From contig CALVNS010000020.1 of NCBI GenBank assembly GCA_944349855.1, forward strand, positions 1-49,150: 49,150 nucleotides of DNA, written 5' to 3'. Under the pieces are notes generated by a model. It was not told where the DNA came from and ran no database searches. It was given only the letters and a program-made list of their open reading frames with translations. This DNA is from an uncultured Eubacteriales bacterium (lineage in GTDB: Bacteria > Bacillota > Clostridia > Christensenellales > Aristaeellaceae). How positions within the stretch are numbered: the first letter of the stretch is position 1; each line of letters opens with the position of its first letter. Positions 8,069 to 18,169 of the stretch are shown here, in pieces. The position numbers and the translations under genes were made by a program.

Positions 8069-10240
8069 ATGAACGGCGAGGAGCGGCGGCGCGGCCGCGT
8101 GACGATCCCCACCGACCTGGACGTGGTGCCCCAGACGCTGGAACTGATGGAGCGCTGGGGCGCGGACGCGATTCGCGACTGCGACGGCACGGACTTCCCC
8201 GCGGCGCTGCGGGAGACGGGCGCGAAGGTGTACGCTACCTATTATACGACGCGCAAGGACAACGAATGGGCGCGGCAGAACCCGGACGAGGTGCAGCAGT
8301 GCTACATCATGACGGGCTTTCACGCGGCGGGGGAGGGACCGCTGGCCATCCCGCTGATGCAGGGCGTCAGCCCGGAGCTGATGCGGGTCAACGACCGGGA
8401 CGACATCGCCCGCTGGTGGGAGGTGATCGACCGCACGAGCGGCGAGGCGCTGCCGCCGGACGGCTGGCGCTACGACGCGCAGGGCGGCTGCGTGGTGATC
8501 GAGCGCCCGCGGCGCATGCACGAATACACGGTCAGCTTCCTGGCCTACCTGATCTGGGACCCGGTGCACATGTACAACGCCGTGACCAACGGCTGGACGG
8601 ACGTGGAGCACCAGATCACCTTCGACGTGCGCCAGCCCAAGACGCACCGCTACTCGATGGAGCGCCTGCGCCGCTTCATCCGCGAGCACCCGTACGTGGA
8701 TGTGATCCGCTTCACGACGTTCTTTCATCAGTTCACGCTCGTGTTTGACGAGCTGCGCCGCGAGAAGTACGTCGACTGGTACGGCTACTCCGCGTCGGTG
8801 TCGCCCTACATCCTGGAGCAGTTCGAGCGCGAGGCGGGCTACCGGTTCAGGCCGGAGTTCATCGTCGACCAGGGGTACTACAACAACCAGTACCGCGTGC
8901 CCTCGCGCGAATTCCTGGACTTTCAGGCCTTCCAGCGCCGCGAGGTCGCGCGGCTCGTGCGCGAGATGACCGACATCGTGCACGAGGAGGGCCGCGAGGC
9001 CATGATGTTCCTGGGCGATCACTGGATCGGCACGGAGCCGTTCATGCCCGAATGGCGCGGCGCCGGCGTGGACGCCGTGGTCGGCAGCGTGGGCAACGGC
9101 TCGACGCTGCGCCTGATCTCCGACATCCCCGGCGTGCGCTACACCGAGGGCCGCCTGCTGCCCTACTTCTTCCCCGACACGTTCCACCCCGGCGGCGACC
9201 CCGTCGGCCAGGCCCGCGAAAACTGGCTGACCGCCCGCCGCGCCATCCTGCGAAAGCCCATCGACCGCATCGGCTACGGCGGCTACCTCAAGCTGGCGTG
9301 CGAATTTCCCGCGTTCCTGGACTACGTGCAGCAGGTGTGCGACGAGTTCCGCGAGCTGTACGACAACGTGCGCGGCGCCACGCCCTGGTGCGCCCGCCGC
9401 GTGGCCGTGCTCAACTGCTGGGGCCGCATGCGCGCCTGGGGCTGCCACATGGTGCACCACGCGCTGTACTACAAGCAGAACTACAGCTACGCCGGCGTGA
9501 TCGAGGCGCTCTCCGGCGCGGCGCTGGAGGTGGACTGGGTCAGCTTTGAGGAGATCCGAAGGGACCCGGACCGCCTGCGGGGCATCGACGTGCTGATCAA
9601 CGTCGGCGACGCGGACACCGCCCACACCGGCGGCGTCTGGTGGGAGGACCCCGACGTGTGCGCGGCCGTGCGCGGCTTCATCCACGGCGGCGGCGGGTTC
9701 ATCGGCGTGGGCGAGCCCTCCGGCCACCCAAGGCAGGGCCGCTTCCTGCAGCTGGCCGCCGCGCTGGGCGTGGAGAAGGAGACCGGCTTCACGCTGGGCT
9801 ACGACAAGTACAACTGGGACGAGCACCGCGATCACTTCATCCTGGCGGACGCCGGCGGGGCCGTCGACTTCGGCGAGGGGAAGAAGGGCATGTACGCCCT
9901 GCCGGGCGCGCAGGTGCTCGTGCAGCGCGAGCGCGAGGTGCAACTGGCCGTCAACGCATATGGAAGCGGCCGGTGCGTCTACCTCAGCGGACTGCCCTAC
10001 AGCCGGCAAAACGCGCGCCTGCTCTACCGCGCCGCGCTCTGGGCCGCCCACGCCGAGGGCGAGCTGCGCCGCTGGCTGAGCGAAAACCCCGACGCCGAGG
10101 TACACGCCTACGTGCAAAACGGCAAGTACTGCGTGGTCAACAACACCTACGCACCGCTGGACACCACCGTCTATCGCGGCGACGGGTCGAGCTTTGACGT
10201 GCATCTGGAGCCCGGCGGCATCCGCTGGTACGCCATCTGA
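8069..10240 (+). CDS. GH112 beta-galactoside phosphorylase (galacto-N-biose/lacto-N-biose type)
   Basis: A 723-residue enzyme matching GH112 end to end from memory of the Bifidobacterium longum enzyme. Shared blocks include RVTIPTDLD at the N-terminus, HEYTVSFLAYLIWDPVHMYN, VDVIRFTTFFHQFTL, EGREAMMFLGDHWIGTEP (general acid at about Asp317), YTEGRLLPYFFPDTF, the glutamine-amidotransferase-like GGGGFIGVGEPSGHP, and GRCVYLSGLPYS. GH112 enzymes phosphorolyse a terminal beta-galactosyl bond in the cytosol, giving galactose 1-phosphate. Known acceptors are GlcNAc/GalNAc (milk and mucin glycans) or L-rhamnose, and sequence alone does not decide between them. The start at 8069 follows AAGGGAGGCGAGCAG. 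The protein is short in the loop just before VDFGEG compared with the bifidobacterial enzyme. Confidence 0.92.
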   Translation: MNGEERRRGRVTIPTDLDVVPQTLELMERWGADAIRDCDGTDFPAALRETGAKVYATYYTTRKDNEWARQNPDEVQQCYIMTGFHAAGEGPLAIPLMQGVSPELMRVNDRDDIARWWEVIDRTSGEALPPDGWRYDAQGGCVVIERPRRMHEYTVSFLAYLIWDPVHMYNAVTNGWTDVEHQITFDVRQPKTHRYSMERLRRFIREHPYVDVIRFTTFFHQFTLVFDELRREKYVDWYGYSASVSPYILEQFEREAGYRFRPEFIVDQGYYNNQYRVPSREFLDFQAFQRREVARLVREMTDIVHEEGREAMMFLGDHWIGTEPFMPEWRGAGVDAVVGSVGNGSTLRLISDIPGVRYTEGRLLPYFFPDTFHPGGDPVGQARENWLTARRAILRKPIDRIGYGGYLKLACEFPAFLDYVQQVCDEFRELYDNVRGATPWCARRVAVLNCWGRMRAWGCHMVHHALYYKQNYSYAGVIEALSGAALEVDWVSFEEIRRDPDRLRGIDVLINVGDADTAHTGGVWWEDPDVCAAVRGFIHGGGGFIGVGEPSGHPRQGRFLQLAAALGVEKETGFTLGYDKYNWDEHRDHFILADAGGAVDFGEGKKGMYALPGAQVLVQREREVQLAVNAYGSGRCVYLSGLPYSRQNARLLYRAALWAAHAEGELRRWLSENPDAEVHAYVQNGKYCVVNNTYAPLDTTVYRGDGSSFDVHLEPGGIRWYAI

Positions 10241-10295
10241 TGCGCCGGGGCCCAAAAATGACGTACGATTTCCAGCAGATTTGGCCGATGCCGTA

Positions 10296-10324
10296 TTGCG
10301 CGGTGTTCGCATTTATGCTACAAT
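10296..10324 (+). promoter_or_regulatory. Promoter of the propeller-type Opp operon
   Basis: TTGCGC at 10296-10301 and TACAAT at 10319-10324 are separated by exactly 17 bases, and TG at 10316-10317 makes the -10 extended. It lies in the only AT-rich stretch between the phosphorylase and the binding-protein gene. A leader of roughly 50 bases follows. Confidence 0.75.
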
Positions 10325-10382
10325 GTACGGTAAACAGGGATAGCGATATCCGTGTATTTCACTTTTTGAAGGGGGAAACTTC

Positions 10383-12302
10383 ATGAAGAAGCTGCTTGCC
10401 ATGCTGCTTGCGTTGGCGATGCTCTTCAGCGTAGCCCTGGCCGAAGAGGCCGCGACCTCGGAAAAGGGCGTCGTTATCTACGGCTCCACCACCGAGATCA
10501 CCGGCGACTTCGCGCCCGGCGCCTGGTGGTCCAACGGCGCCACCGACATGATGCTGCGCGATCTGACCAACGACTATGCCACCGTCGTCACCAACCAGGG
10601 CGGCGAGCTGGTCGTCAATCCGACGGTCACCAAGAGCCTGGAGACCACGGAGAATGAGGATGGCACCAAGACGTACACCATCCAGATCAACGAGGGCCTG
10701 GTGTACAACAACGGCGACGCCATCACCGCGAAGGACTTCGTGTGGCATCAGGTGCTGCTCAGCAGCCCGCTGATCACCGATCTGGCCATCACCTCCTCCG
10801 CCTATCTGAACTACGTGGGCGGCCAGGCGTTCTATGACGGCGAGGCCACCGCGCTCAGCGGCGTGCGTCTGATCGACGACTACACGTTCTCGCTGACCAT
10901 CGCGGCCGACAAGCTGCCCTACTTCTACGACCTGAACTACGCCGCTGTCTACGCGTTTGACATCGAGTACTGGCTGGGCGAAGGCTACGACGTGGCCGAC
11001 GACGGCGAGGGCTGCTACATCACCGGCGGCGAGTTCACCGCCGCGGCGATCCAGGAGCACCTGAACAACGCCCGCTTCTACGCCGGCCCCGACCGCGTGT
11101 CCGCCGGCCCGTACAACCTGGTGGAGTTCGACCAGGCCGCCCTGCAGGCGACCCTGGAGATCAACCCCAACTACGCCGGCAACTTTGAGGGCCAGAAGCC
11201 TTCCATTGAGAAGATCGTCGTCGTGCGCGCCGAGGATGCCACCTGGGCCGACGCGATGAAGACCGGCGCGTTCAACTTCTACGACACCATCACCGACGGC
11301 ACGCAGATCAACACCGCCATGGACATCATGGAGGACGAGGCTGTCGCCGCTCAGCTGGGCTACGGCTTTGACTACGTCACCTTTGACCGCCCGGGCTACG
11401 GCAAGATCCAGTTCCAGTGCGACTTTGGCCCGACGCAGTTCGTCGCCGTGCGCCAGGCGGTCGCCATGCTGCTGGACCGCAACGAGTTCGCCAACACGTT
11501 CTGCCAGGGCTGGGGCAGCGTCGTCAACGGCCCGTACGGCACCGGCCTGTGGCAGTACATGGACTCCGAGGAGTGGCTCAACGAGAACCTGAACGCCTAT
11601 GCCTATGACGCCGCCGGCGCTGTGCAGCTGCTGGTGGACGACGGCTGGGTGTACAATGCGGACGGCTCCGACTACACCGAGGGCGTGCGCTACAAGAAGG
11701 TCACCGCCGAAGAGGCCGGCACCTACGCGCACAACGTCACCCTCGAGGACGGCACCATCCTCATGCCGCTGATCATCGAGTGGTCCTCCTCTGAGAACAA
11801 CTCCGTCTCCGACCTGCTCAACGTCATGCTCGTGCAGAACCCCGACGTGGCGGCCGCCGGCATGGAGATCCGTCAGAACATCATGACGTTCGACGAGATG
11901 CTCAACTTCATCTACCGCGATGCGACCCAGGGCGAGAAGTACGGCGTGCCGACCTACGGCATGTACAACCTGGCCACCAACTGGACGCCCATCTATGACG
12001 TGGCCTACAACTTCACCGACGATCCCGAGATGGTCGCCGCCGGCTGGAATACCAACTACCTCTTCGACGAGACGATCGACCAGCTGACCATGGACATGGT
12101 CTATGGCGTGGAGTCCGACGACGTGGATACCTACCTGAGCATCTGGCAGCAGTACGTCCAGCGCTGGAACGAGCTGCTCCCCGAGATCCCGCTCTACTCC
12201 AACGTGTACGTGACCATGTACCCCGATTGGCTCGAGGGCTATACGCAGGATTCCTTCTGGGACTTCCAGCAGGCGATTCTGTACTGCACGGTCGCCGAAT
12301 AA
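10383..12302 (+). CDS. ABC transporter substrate-binding protein, family 5 (OppA/DppA-like)
   Basis: A 639-residue secreted binding protein. Residues 1-20 are a classic signal peptide (MKKLLAMLLALAMLFSVALA) ending in an A-L-A cleavage site before EEA. There is no lipobox cysteine, unusual for a Gram-positive binding protein. The mature part shows family-5 features: VTKSLETTENEDGTKTYTIQ, ITAKDFVWHQVLLSS, VSAGPYNLVEFD, and the C-terminal NELLPEIPLYSNVYVTMY. Family-5 proteins bind oligopeptides, nickel complexes or oligosaccharides. It is followed by a terminator-like hairpin and by the matching permeases and ATPases, so it delivers substrate to that importer. The adjacent GH112 phosphorylase hints at a galactoside ligand, but peptides are equally possible. 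Confidence 0.93.
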   Translation: MKKLLAMLLALAMLFSVALAEEAATSEKGVVIYGSTTEITGDFAPGAWWSNGATDMMLRDLTNDYATVVTNQGGELVVNPTVTKSLETTENEDGTKTYTIQINEGLVYNNGDAITAKDFVWHQVLLSSPLITDLAITSSAYLNYVGGQAFYDGEATALSGVRLIDDYTFSLTIAADKLPYFYDLNYAAVYAFDIEYWLGEGYDVADDGEGCYITGGEFTAAAIQEHLNNARFYAGPDRVSAGPYNLVEFDQAALQATLEINPNYAGNFEGQKPSIEKIVVVRAEDATWADAMKTGAFNFYDTITDGTQINTAMDIMEDEAVAAQLGYGFDYVTFDRPGYGKIQFQCDFGPTQFVAVRQAVAMLLDRNEFANTFCQGWGSVVNGPYGTGLWQYMDSEEWLNENLNAYAYDAAGAVQLLVDDGWVYNADGSDYTEGVRYKKVTAEEAGTYAHNVTLEDGTILMPLIIEWSSSENNSVSDLLNVMLVQNPDVAAAGMEIRQNIMTFDEMLNFIYRDATQGEKYGVPTYGMYNLATNWTPIYDVAYNFTDDPEMVAAGWNTNYLFDETIDQLTMDMVYGVESDDVDTYLSIWQQYVQRWNELLPEIPLYSNVYVTMYPDWLEGYTQDSFWDFQQAILYCTVAE

Positions 12303-12333
12303 TCCCGGCCGGCCGCCAAGCATAGGTTCCCAG

Positions 12334-12368
12334 GAGAGGGTGGGCATCGCTTGCCCGCCCTCTCTTTT
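12334..12368 (+). terminator. Intra-operon hairpin between binding protein and permease genes
   Basis: A 13-bp stem (GAGAGGGTGGGCA / TGCCCGCCCTCTC, one G-U pair) with a five-base loop is followed by TTTTAC. In binding-protein operons such hairpins give partial termination or protect the 3' end of the binding-protein mRNA, so that it is made in excess over the membrane parts. Confidence 0.75.
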
Positions 12369-12395
12369 ACGGGGCCTGAGAAGGGATGGAAAACG

Positions 12396-13415
12396 ATGGG
12401 CAAATACGTGCTCAAGCGCATCGGGTACATCGTGCTGGTCTTCCTGATCATCTCGCTGCTGATGTATGCGCTGTACAATCTGATTCCCTCCGACCCCGCG
12501 CGCGCGCAGCTGGAGGGTGTCAGGCAGACCCTGCGCCCCGATGAATACGAGACCATGTACCGGCAACTGCGCGCTCAGCTGGGCCTGGATGATCCGCTGA
12601 TTGTGCGCTATCTGCGCTGGATGGGCCTGTGGACGGACGTGGACGGAACGTTCAACGGACTGCTGCAGGGCAATCTGGGCTATTCCCAATTCTTCAAAAA
12701 GGACGCCGTCGACGTCATCGTCGAGCCGATGAAGAACACGATCTTCATCAACATCTTCTCCACGATCCTCTCGCTGGGCATCACGATCCCGGTGGGCATC
12801 TACTGCGCCGTGCGCAAGGGCAAGAAGTTCGATCAGAGCATGCAGGTGGTCACCATCCTGGGCTACAGCATCCCGATCTACATCATCTCGCTGATCTTCA
12901 TGTTCTTCTTCTGCGTGCTGTGGCGCATCTTCCCCATCATGGGCAGCCGTACTGCCGGCATCACCTACGCAAACGACTGGGAAGCGTTCGTGGACAAGCT
13001 CTACCACATCACGCTGCCCGTTATCGTCATGACGTTCGCCTCCCTTGGCGGCATGACGCGCTACGTGCGCTCCGCCATGATCGAGGCGCTGAGCATGGAC
13101 TATATCCGCACCGCGCGCGCCAAGGGCCTGCGCGAAAAGGTCGTCATCTACTCCCACGCCTGGCGCAACGCGCTGCTGCCGGTCGTCACCAGCATCTTCG
13201 GCTGGTTCCTGAGCATCTTCAGCGGCTCGGTCATCATCGAGAACACGTTCGCGCTCAACGGCATGGGCCGCCTCTACTGGCAGGGCCTGAACAATCAGGA
13301 CTTTGAGCTGGTACTGGCCATCCAGATGTTCTATACGGTCGTCTCGCTCGTGGGCAACCTGCTCATCGACGTCAGCTACGGCCTGGTCGACCCGCGCGTG
13401 CGCGTGGACAAGTGA
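12396..13415 (+). CDS. ABC transporter permease, OppB/DppB family
   Basis: A 339-residue inner-membrane permease with about six transmembrane segments. The N-terminus MGKYVLKRIGYIVLVFLII followed by NLIPSDPARAQL is the OppB signature. The large extracellular loop is followed by IVEPMKNTIFINIFSTILSLGITIPVGI, and the cytoplasmic EAA-type coupling loop reads YIRTARAKGLREKVVIYSHAWRNALLP. The C-terminus SYGLVDPRVRVDK is canonical. The start at 12396 was chosen because it follows GAAGGGATGGAAAACG and the usual N-terminus; an upstream in-frame start would fall inside the hairpin. Unlike its partner permease it has no inserted domain. Confidence 0.93.
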   Translation: MGKYVLKRIGYIVLVFLIISLLMYALYNLIPSDPARAQLEGVRQTLRPDEYETMYRQLRAQLGLDDPLIVRYLRWMGLWTDVDGTFNGLLQGNLGYSQFFKKDAVDVIVEPMKNTIFINIFSTILSLGITIPVGIYCAVRKGKKFDQSMQVVTILGYSIPIYIISLIFMFFFCVLWRIFPIMGSRTAGITYANDWEAFVDKLYHITLPVIVMTFASLGGMTRYVRSAMIEALSMDYIRTARAKGLREKVVIYSHAWRNALLPVVTSIFGWFLSIFSGSVIIENTFALNGMGRLYWQGLNNQDFELVLAIQMFYTVVSLVGNLLIDVSYGLVDPRVRVDK

Positions 13416-13431
13416 GAGAGGAGGAAGACAA

Positions 13432-15285
13432 GTGGCAAAGAGCAAGAAAAAGGGCTTCTTCCTCTGGCGCTGGCTTCGCCGCGGCGTGATGGGCGGCGAC
13501 GCCGAGGTGCGCGACATCCTGCAGGAAGAGCAGGTGCAGACCCCGCTGCGCACCGTCGTCAACAACTTCCTGCACAAAAAGCTCGCCATGACCGGCCTGA
13601 TCGTGTTCCTGTGCATCTTCCTGCTGGTGCTCATCGGGCCCCGCTACTGGGTGCTCGACCTGAGCGAGCAGGATAGCACGCTCACCAACCTGCCCCCCGG
13701 ATACAACATGATGAGCCTGCCCAAGGAGATGATCGGCAACGTCGCCGACATCGCCGCCGGCCGCACCTACGGCATCGGCATCGACCGGGACGGCCACATG
13801 TACACCTGGGGCCACACCCGCATCACCGACAAGATCGACCTGGCCGACATCCCCGACGAGGTCCGCGAGGCTGACCTGACCATGATCGCCGCCGGCGAGG
13901 ACCACGCCGTCGCCCTGGCCGAGGACGGGCAGCTCTACGTCTGGGGCAACACCCGCCTGCGCCAGGACCAGTTCTCCTCCGACATGAAGCGCGCCATGCA
14001 GAGCGGCGAGGACTGGGACATCGTGCAGCTGGAGGCCGGCAACCAGTTCTCCGCGGCCGTGTCCGCCGAGGGCACGCTCTACCTGTGGGGCAACACCAAC
14101 ATGGCCGACGCCAAGATCCGCAGCGAGTACCAGGGCAACATCCAGAAGGTCGCGCTGACCTCCAACGAGTACATCGCCCTGCTCAAGGACGGCACCGTCG
14201 CCTACACCGGCTACAAGGGCAGCGGCAACCCGCTGGCCAGCATCCCCGCGGGGCTGGAGGGCAAGAAGGTCGTCGACATCGCCTCCACCGCCAAGACCGC
14301 CGCCGCGCTCACCGAGGACGGCGAGGTGTACGTGTGGGGCAACACCGGCTCCGGCGAGGGCAACATCCCCGCCTTTGAGGCCAGGGTCACGCACCTGTAC
14401 GGCGGGCGCGCCCACTACACCGCGCTACTCGAGGACGGCTCCGTCGTCTCCTGGGGCAACAACAAGTACGGCCAGACCGACGTGCCCGACAGCCTGGAGG
14501 GCAAGCAGGTCACGGCCATCTACACCGGCAACTTCCAGAACTACGCACTCGACGCCGACGGAAACGTCTACACCTGGGGCCTCAAGGGCTTCCCGCTGGG
14601 CACCGACGACCTGGGCCGCGACATGCTCACCCGCATCATCAACGGCGGACGCGTCACCATGACCGTCGGCGCCATCTCCGTGGTCATCGCCACGCTCATC
14701 GGCGTGATCCTGGGCGGCCTGGCCGGCTACTTCGGCGGCAAGGTCGACATCCTCGTCATGCGCATCTCCGAAATCGTCGGCGGCCTGCCCTTCATCCCCT
14801 TCGCGATGATCCTCTCCGCCGTCATCGGCACGCGCATCGACCCCACCCGACGCATGTACCTCATCATGGTCGTGCTCGGCGTGCTCAGCTGGACCGGCAC
14901 CTGCCGCCTCATCCGCGCGCAGATCCTCGCCCAGCGCGAGATGGAATACGTCACCGCCGCCAAGGCCATGGGCATTCGCGAGGTCTCCATCGTCTTCCGC
15001 CACATCCTGCCCAACGTGTTCTCCCTGCTGCTGGTGAGCATGACGCTCGACTTCGCCACCTGCATGCTGACCGAGTCCACGCTCTCCTACCTGGGCTTTG
15101 GCATCCCGCTGCCCACGCCCACCTGGGGCAATCTGCTCGACGGCGCCAACAACTCCGTCGTCATCCAGCAGTACTGGTGGCGCTGGGTCTTCCCCGCCGC
15201 CATCTTCGGCGTGTGCACCATCTGCATCAACCTCGTCGGCGACGGCCTGCGCGATGCGATCGACCCCAAGTCCAATGAACGCTGA
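13432..15285 (+). CDS. ABC transporter permease, OppC/DppC family, with an inserted RCC1-type beta-propeller
   Basis: A 617-residue protein, about twice normal OppC length. Residues 1-50 are a basic cytosolic tail and residues ~53-71 are TM1 (MTGLIVFLCIFLLVLIG). Normally a short extracellular loop then leads to GTDDLGRD; here that motif starts at residue ~390 and the space holds seven repeats of the form D-G-x-(V/L/M)-Y-x-W-G-N. The Trp positions are 126, 171, 219, (Thr259), 302, 341 and 382, spaced 39-48 residues, which fits a seven-bladed RCC1/ATS1-like propeller at ~103-386. The rest is ordinary OppC, with the coupling loop EYVTAAKAMGIREVSIVFRHILPN and the end DGLRDAIDPK. Standard topology puts the propeller outside the cell. 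The start is GTG at 13432 after GAGAGAGGAGGAAG. The gene is intact, with no stop or frameshift at the junctions. Confidence 0.93.
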   Translation: MAKSKKKGFFLWRWLRRGVMGGDAEVRDILQEEQVQTPLRTVVNNFLHKKLAMTGLIVFLCIFLLVLIGPRYWVLDLSEQDSTLTNLPPGYNMMSLPKEMIGNVADIAAGRTYGIGIDRDGHMYTWGHTRITDKIDLADIPDEVREADLTMIAAGEDHAVALAEDGQLYVWGNTRLRQDQFSSDMKRAMQSGEDWDIVQLEAGNQFSAAVSAEGTLYLWGNTNMADAKIRSEYQGNIQKVALTSNEYIALLKDGTVAYTGYKGSGNPLASIPAGLEGKKVVDIASTAKTAAALTEDGEVYVWGNTGSGEGNIPAFEARVTHLYGGRAHYTALLEDGSVVSWGNNKYGQTDVPDSLEGKQVTAIYTGNFQNYALDADGNVYTWGLKGFPLGTDDLGRDMLTRIINGGRVTMTVGAISVVIATLIGVILGGLAGYFGGKVDILVMRISEIVGGLPFIPFAMILSAVIGTRIDPTRRMYLIMVVLGVLSWTGTCRLIRAQILAQREMEYVTAAKAMGIREVSIVFRHILPNVFSLLLVSMTLDFATCMLTESTLSYLGFGIPLPTPTWGNLLDGANNSVVIQQYWWRWVFPAAIFGVCTICINLVGDGLRDAIDPKSNER

Positions 15286-15298
15286 GGAGGTGTGACGA

Positions 15299-16277
<979 letters not shown>

Positions 16278-16291
<14 letters not shown>

Positions 16292-17849
16292 CGACAACCC
16301 GCGCGTGCTGCTGCGCATCACCAACCTCAAGCAGTACTTCCCCCTCAAGCGCAGGGGCCTGTACGTGCGCGCCAACGACGGCATCACGCTGGACATCTAC
16401 GAGGGCGAGACGCTCGGCCTGGTCGGCGAGTCCGGCTGCGGCAAGTCCACCTTGGGCCGCACGCTGCTGCAGCTCTACCGCCAGACCGACGGGCGCACCA
16501 TGTACTATGGCCGCACGCTGGACGACCTGGCCCCCAAGTACGTCGGCCAGACCCTCGCGACGCTTGACAAGCGCCGCGCGCAGCTCAAGACGCTGCGCGA
16601 GCGCCGCGACGCCGTGCGCCGCGAGTACGACGCCCTGCCCGACGGCAAGGCCAAGTACGCCAAGTACAACGACCTCACCCGCGCCGAAAAGGAGGCCAAC
16701 GACGCCTTCCTGGACATGGCGAATCTGATTGGCGGCTTCATCAACGCGCCCGACCTCAAGCCCGTGTCCGAGGCGTTTCTCAAGGTCTACCGCATCTCCT
16801 CCAGGCTGTGCGCCGCCGAGCGCAAGCTGGAGGACCTGCGCCTCGCCTTTGACGACGCCGACTTTGCCGCCGCCGAGGCCGTGCGCGCCGGCAAGAACCC
16901 CGCCGCCCAGCGCGCCCGCGCCGAAAAGCGCAAGGCCGCCGTGCGCGCGCAGGAAAAGGCCATCGAAGACCTGCGCGCGCAGGTCGCCCAGGCCCGCGGC
17001 GAGATCGAGCGCATGCGCGAGCAGTACCGGGACGACCCCGAGTTTCAGCGCCTGGAGGCCTTCCGCGACGAGGGCGTCGACTTGGCCCGCCTGCGCTACG
17101 ACGAGATCCGCCGCCTGCGCCGCGACCTGCAGATGATCTTCCAGGACCCCTACTCCTCGCTCAATCCCCGCATGACCGTCGGCCAGATCGTCGGCGAGGG
17201 CATGCGCGCGCACAAGTTCTTCAAGCGCAACGACAAGCGCATGCAGGACGAGATCCTGCGCGTGATGGACGAGGCCGGCCTGGCCAGCTACTTCCTGCAC
17301 CGCTATCCGCACCAGTTCTCCGGCGGCCAGCGCCAGCGCATCGGCATCGCCCGCTCGCTGGCCGTGCGCCCCAAGTTCGTCGTGTGCGACGAGGCCGTCA
17401 GCGCGCTGGACGTATCCATCCAGTCCCAGATCATCAACCTGCTGCGCGACCTCAAGGAGCAGCAGCACCTCACCTACCTGTTCATCACGCACGACCTGTC
17501 GGTCGTCAAGTACATCTCCGACCGCATCGGCGTCATGTACCTGGGCAACCTCGTCGAGCTCGCGCCCGCGCAGGAGCTGTTCGACCACCCGCGCCATCCC
17601 TATACCGAGGCGCTGATGGCCGCCATCCCCACCACCGACGTGGACAACCCGCGCGAGATGCGCATCCTCGAGGGCGACATCCCCAGCCCCGTCAACCCGC
17701 CCGCCGGCTGCAAGTTCCACACCCGCTGCCGCTACTGCACCGAGATCTGCGAGCACGCGGTGCCCGACTGGACCCAGGTCGGCCCCAATCACTTCGTCGC
17801 CTGCCACCATATGCTCGGCGCGCAGGACGGGGCCAAGGCCGGCGACTGA
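16278..17849 (+). CDS. Oligopeptide-type ABC transporter ATPase, OppF/DppF family, with a long helical insertion
   Basis: A 523-residue ATPase; the family is usually ~310-340. Walker A GESGCGKST is at 50-58, the Q-loop MIFQDPYSSLNP at ~286-297, signature FSGGQRQR at ~347, and Walker B FVVCDEAVSALD ends at ~378. Between Walker A and the Q-loop there are ~230 residues instead of ~45. The extra segment (~88-272) is rich in Arg, Lys, Glu, Ala and Leu, with heptad-like stretches (KRRAQLKTLRERRDAVRREY; KRKAAVRAQEKAIEDLRAQV) typical of coiled coils, plus a middle hydrophobic helical section. All ATPase residues are intact, so the insertion is not obvious damage. It is encoded with OppD and the propeller-bearing OppC. 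The insertion site faces the arm near the Q-loop, where ATPases contact permease coupling helices. Confidence 0.93.
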
Positions 17850-17864
17850 CGAAAGGAGCCTCCC

Positions 17865-18080
17865 ATGATCTTTCAGCGCAAATACGAGCGCGCCATCCGC
17901 TTCCTGCGCGAGCGGCGCGGCAATTCGCCCGCCGCGCTCACGGACGAGACCCTCGGCGACCAGATCGAAAAGGGCGACGTGCCCGCGCTGATCCTCTCCG
18001 CGCTGCTGGTGATCGTGCCCGTGTGCCTTTTGCTGCTGGGCGGCGCGTCGCTGCTGGCCTACTTCTTCCTCGTGCGCTGA
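17865..18080 (+). CDS. Small single-pass membrane protein of unknown function
   Basis: A 71-residue protein with a basic N-terminal half (MIFQRKYERAIRFLRERRG, then an acidic stretch DETLGDQIEKGD) and one long hydrophobic segment at ~44-70 ending in FFLVR. No family is recognised. The ATG follows GAAAGGAGCCTCCC, 15 bases after the OppF-like gene and just before the operon terminator, so it is the last gene of the importer operon. It might be an accessory subunit of the transporter or an unrelated small membrane protein. The ribosome site, codon use and operon position support it as a real gene. Confidence 0.7.
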   Translation: MIFQRKYERAIRFLRERRGNSPAALTDETLGDQIEKGDVPALILSALLVIVPVCLLLLGGASLLAYFFLVR

Positions 18081-18096
18081 GGAAGGTCCACACAAA

Positions 18097-18132
18097 ATCC
18101 CCCCGCCGGTCGGCGGGGGGATCTTTTTTTTT
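18097..18132 (+). terminator. Strong terminator of the Opp operon, probably bidirectional
   Basis: A perfect 12-bp stem (ATCCCCCCGCCG / CGGCGGGGGGAT) with a two-base loop is followed by CTTTTTTTTTT. On the minus strand the same stem is followed by TTTTG, so it can also stop transcripts from the convergent DAHP synthase gene. Confidence 0.92.
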
Positions 18133-18169
18133 CGGCAGACGTCGCGGGATGGGGCAGAGGGCATTGCCC

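Noticed and set aside
10359-13634. 1091-codon open frame on the minus strand
   Set aside because: Antisense to the binding-protein and OppB genes, His/Val/Gly-rich low-complexity translation with no recognisable domain.
13738-14590. RCC1 repeats as a separate gene fused by assembly error
   Set aside because: The frame is continuous on both sides, there is no start codon with ribosome site or stop near the junctions, and codon use matches the flanking permease. A chimera cannot be fully excluded without reads.
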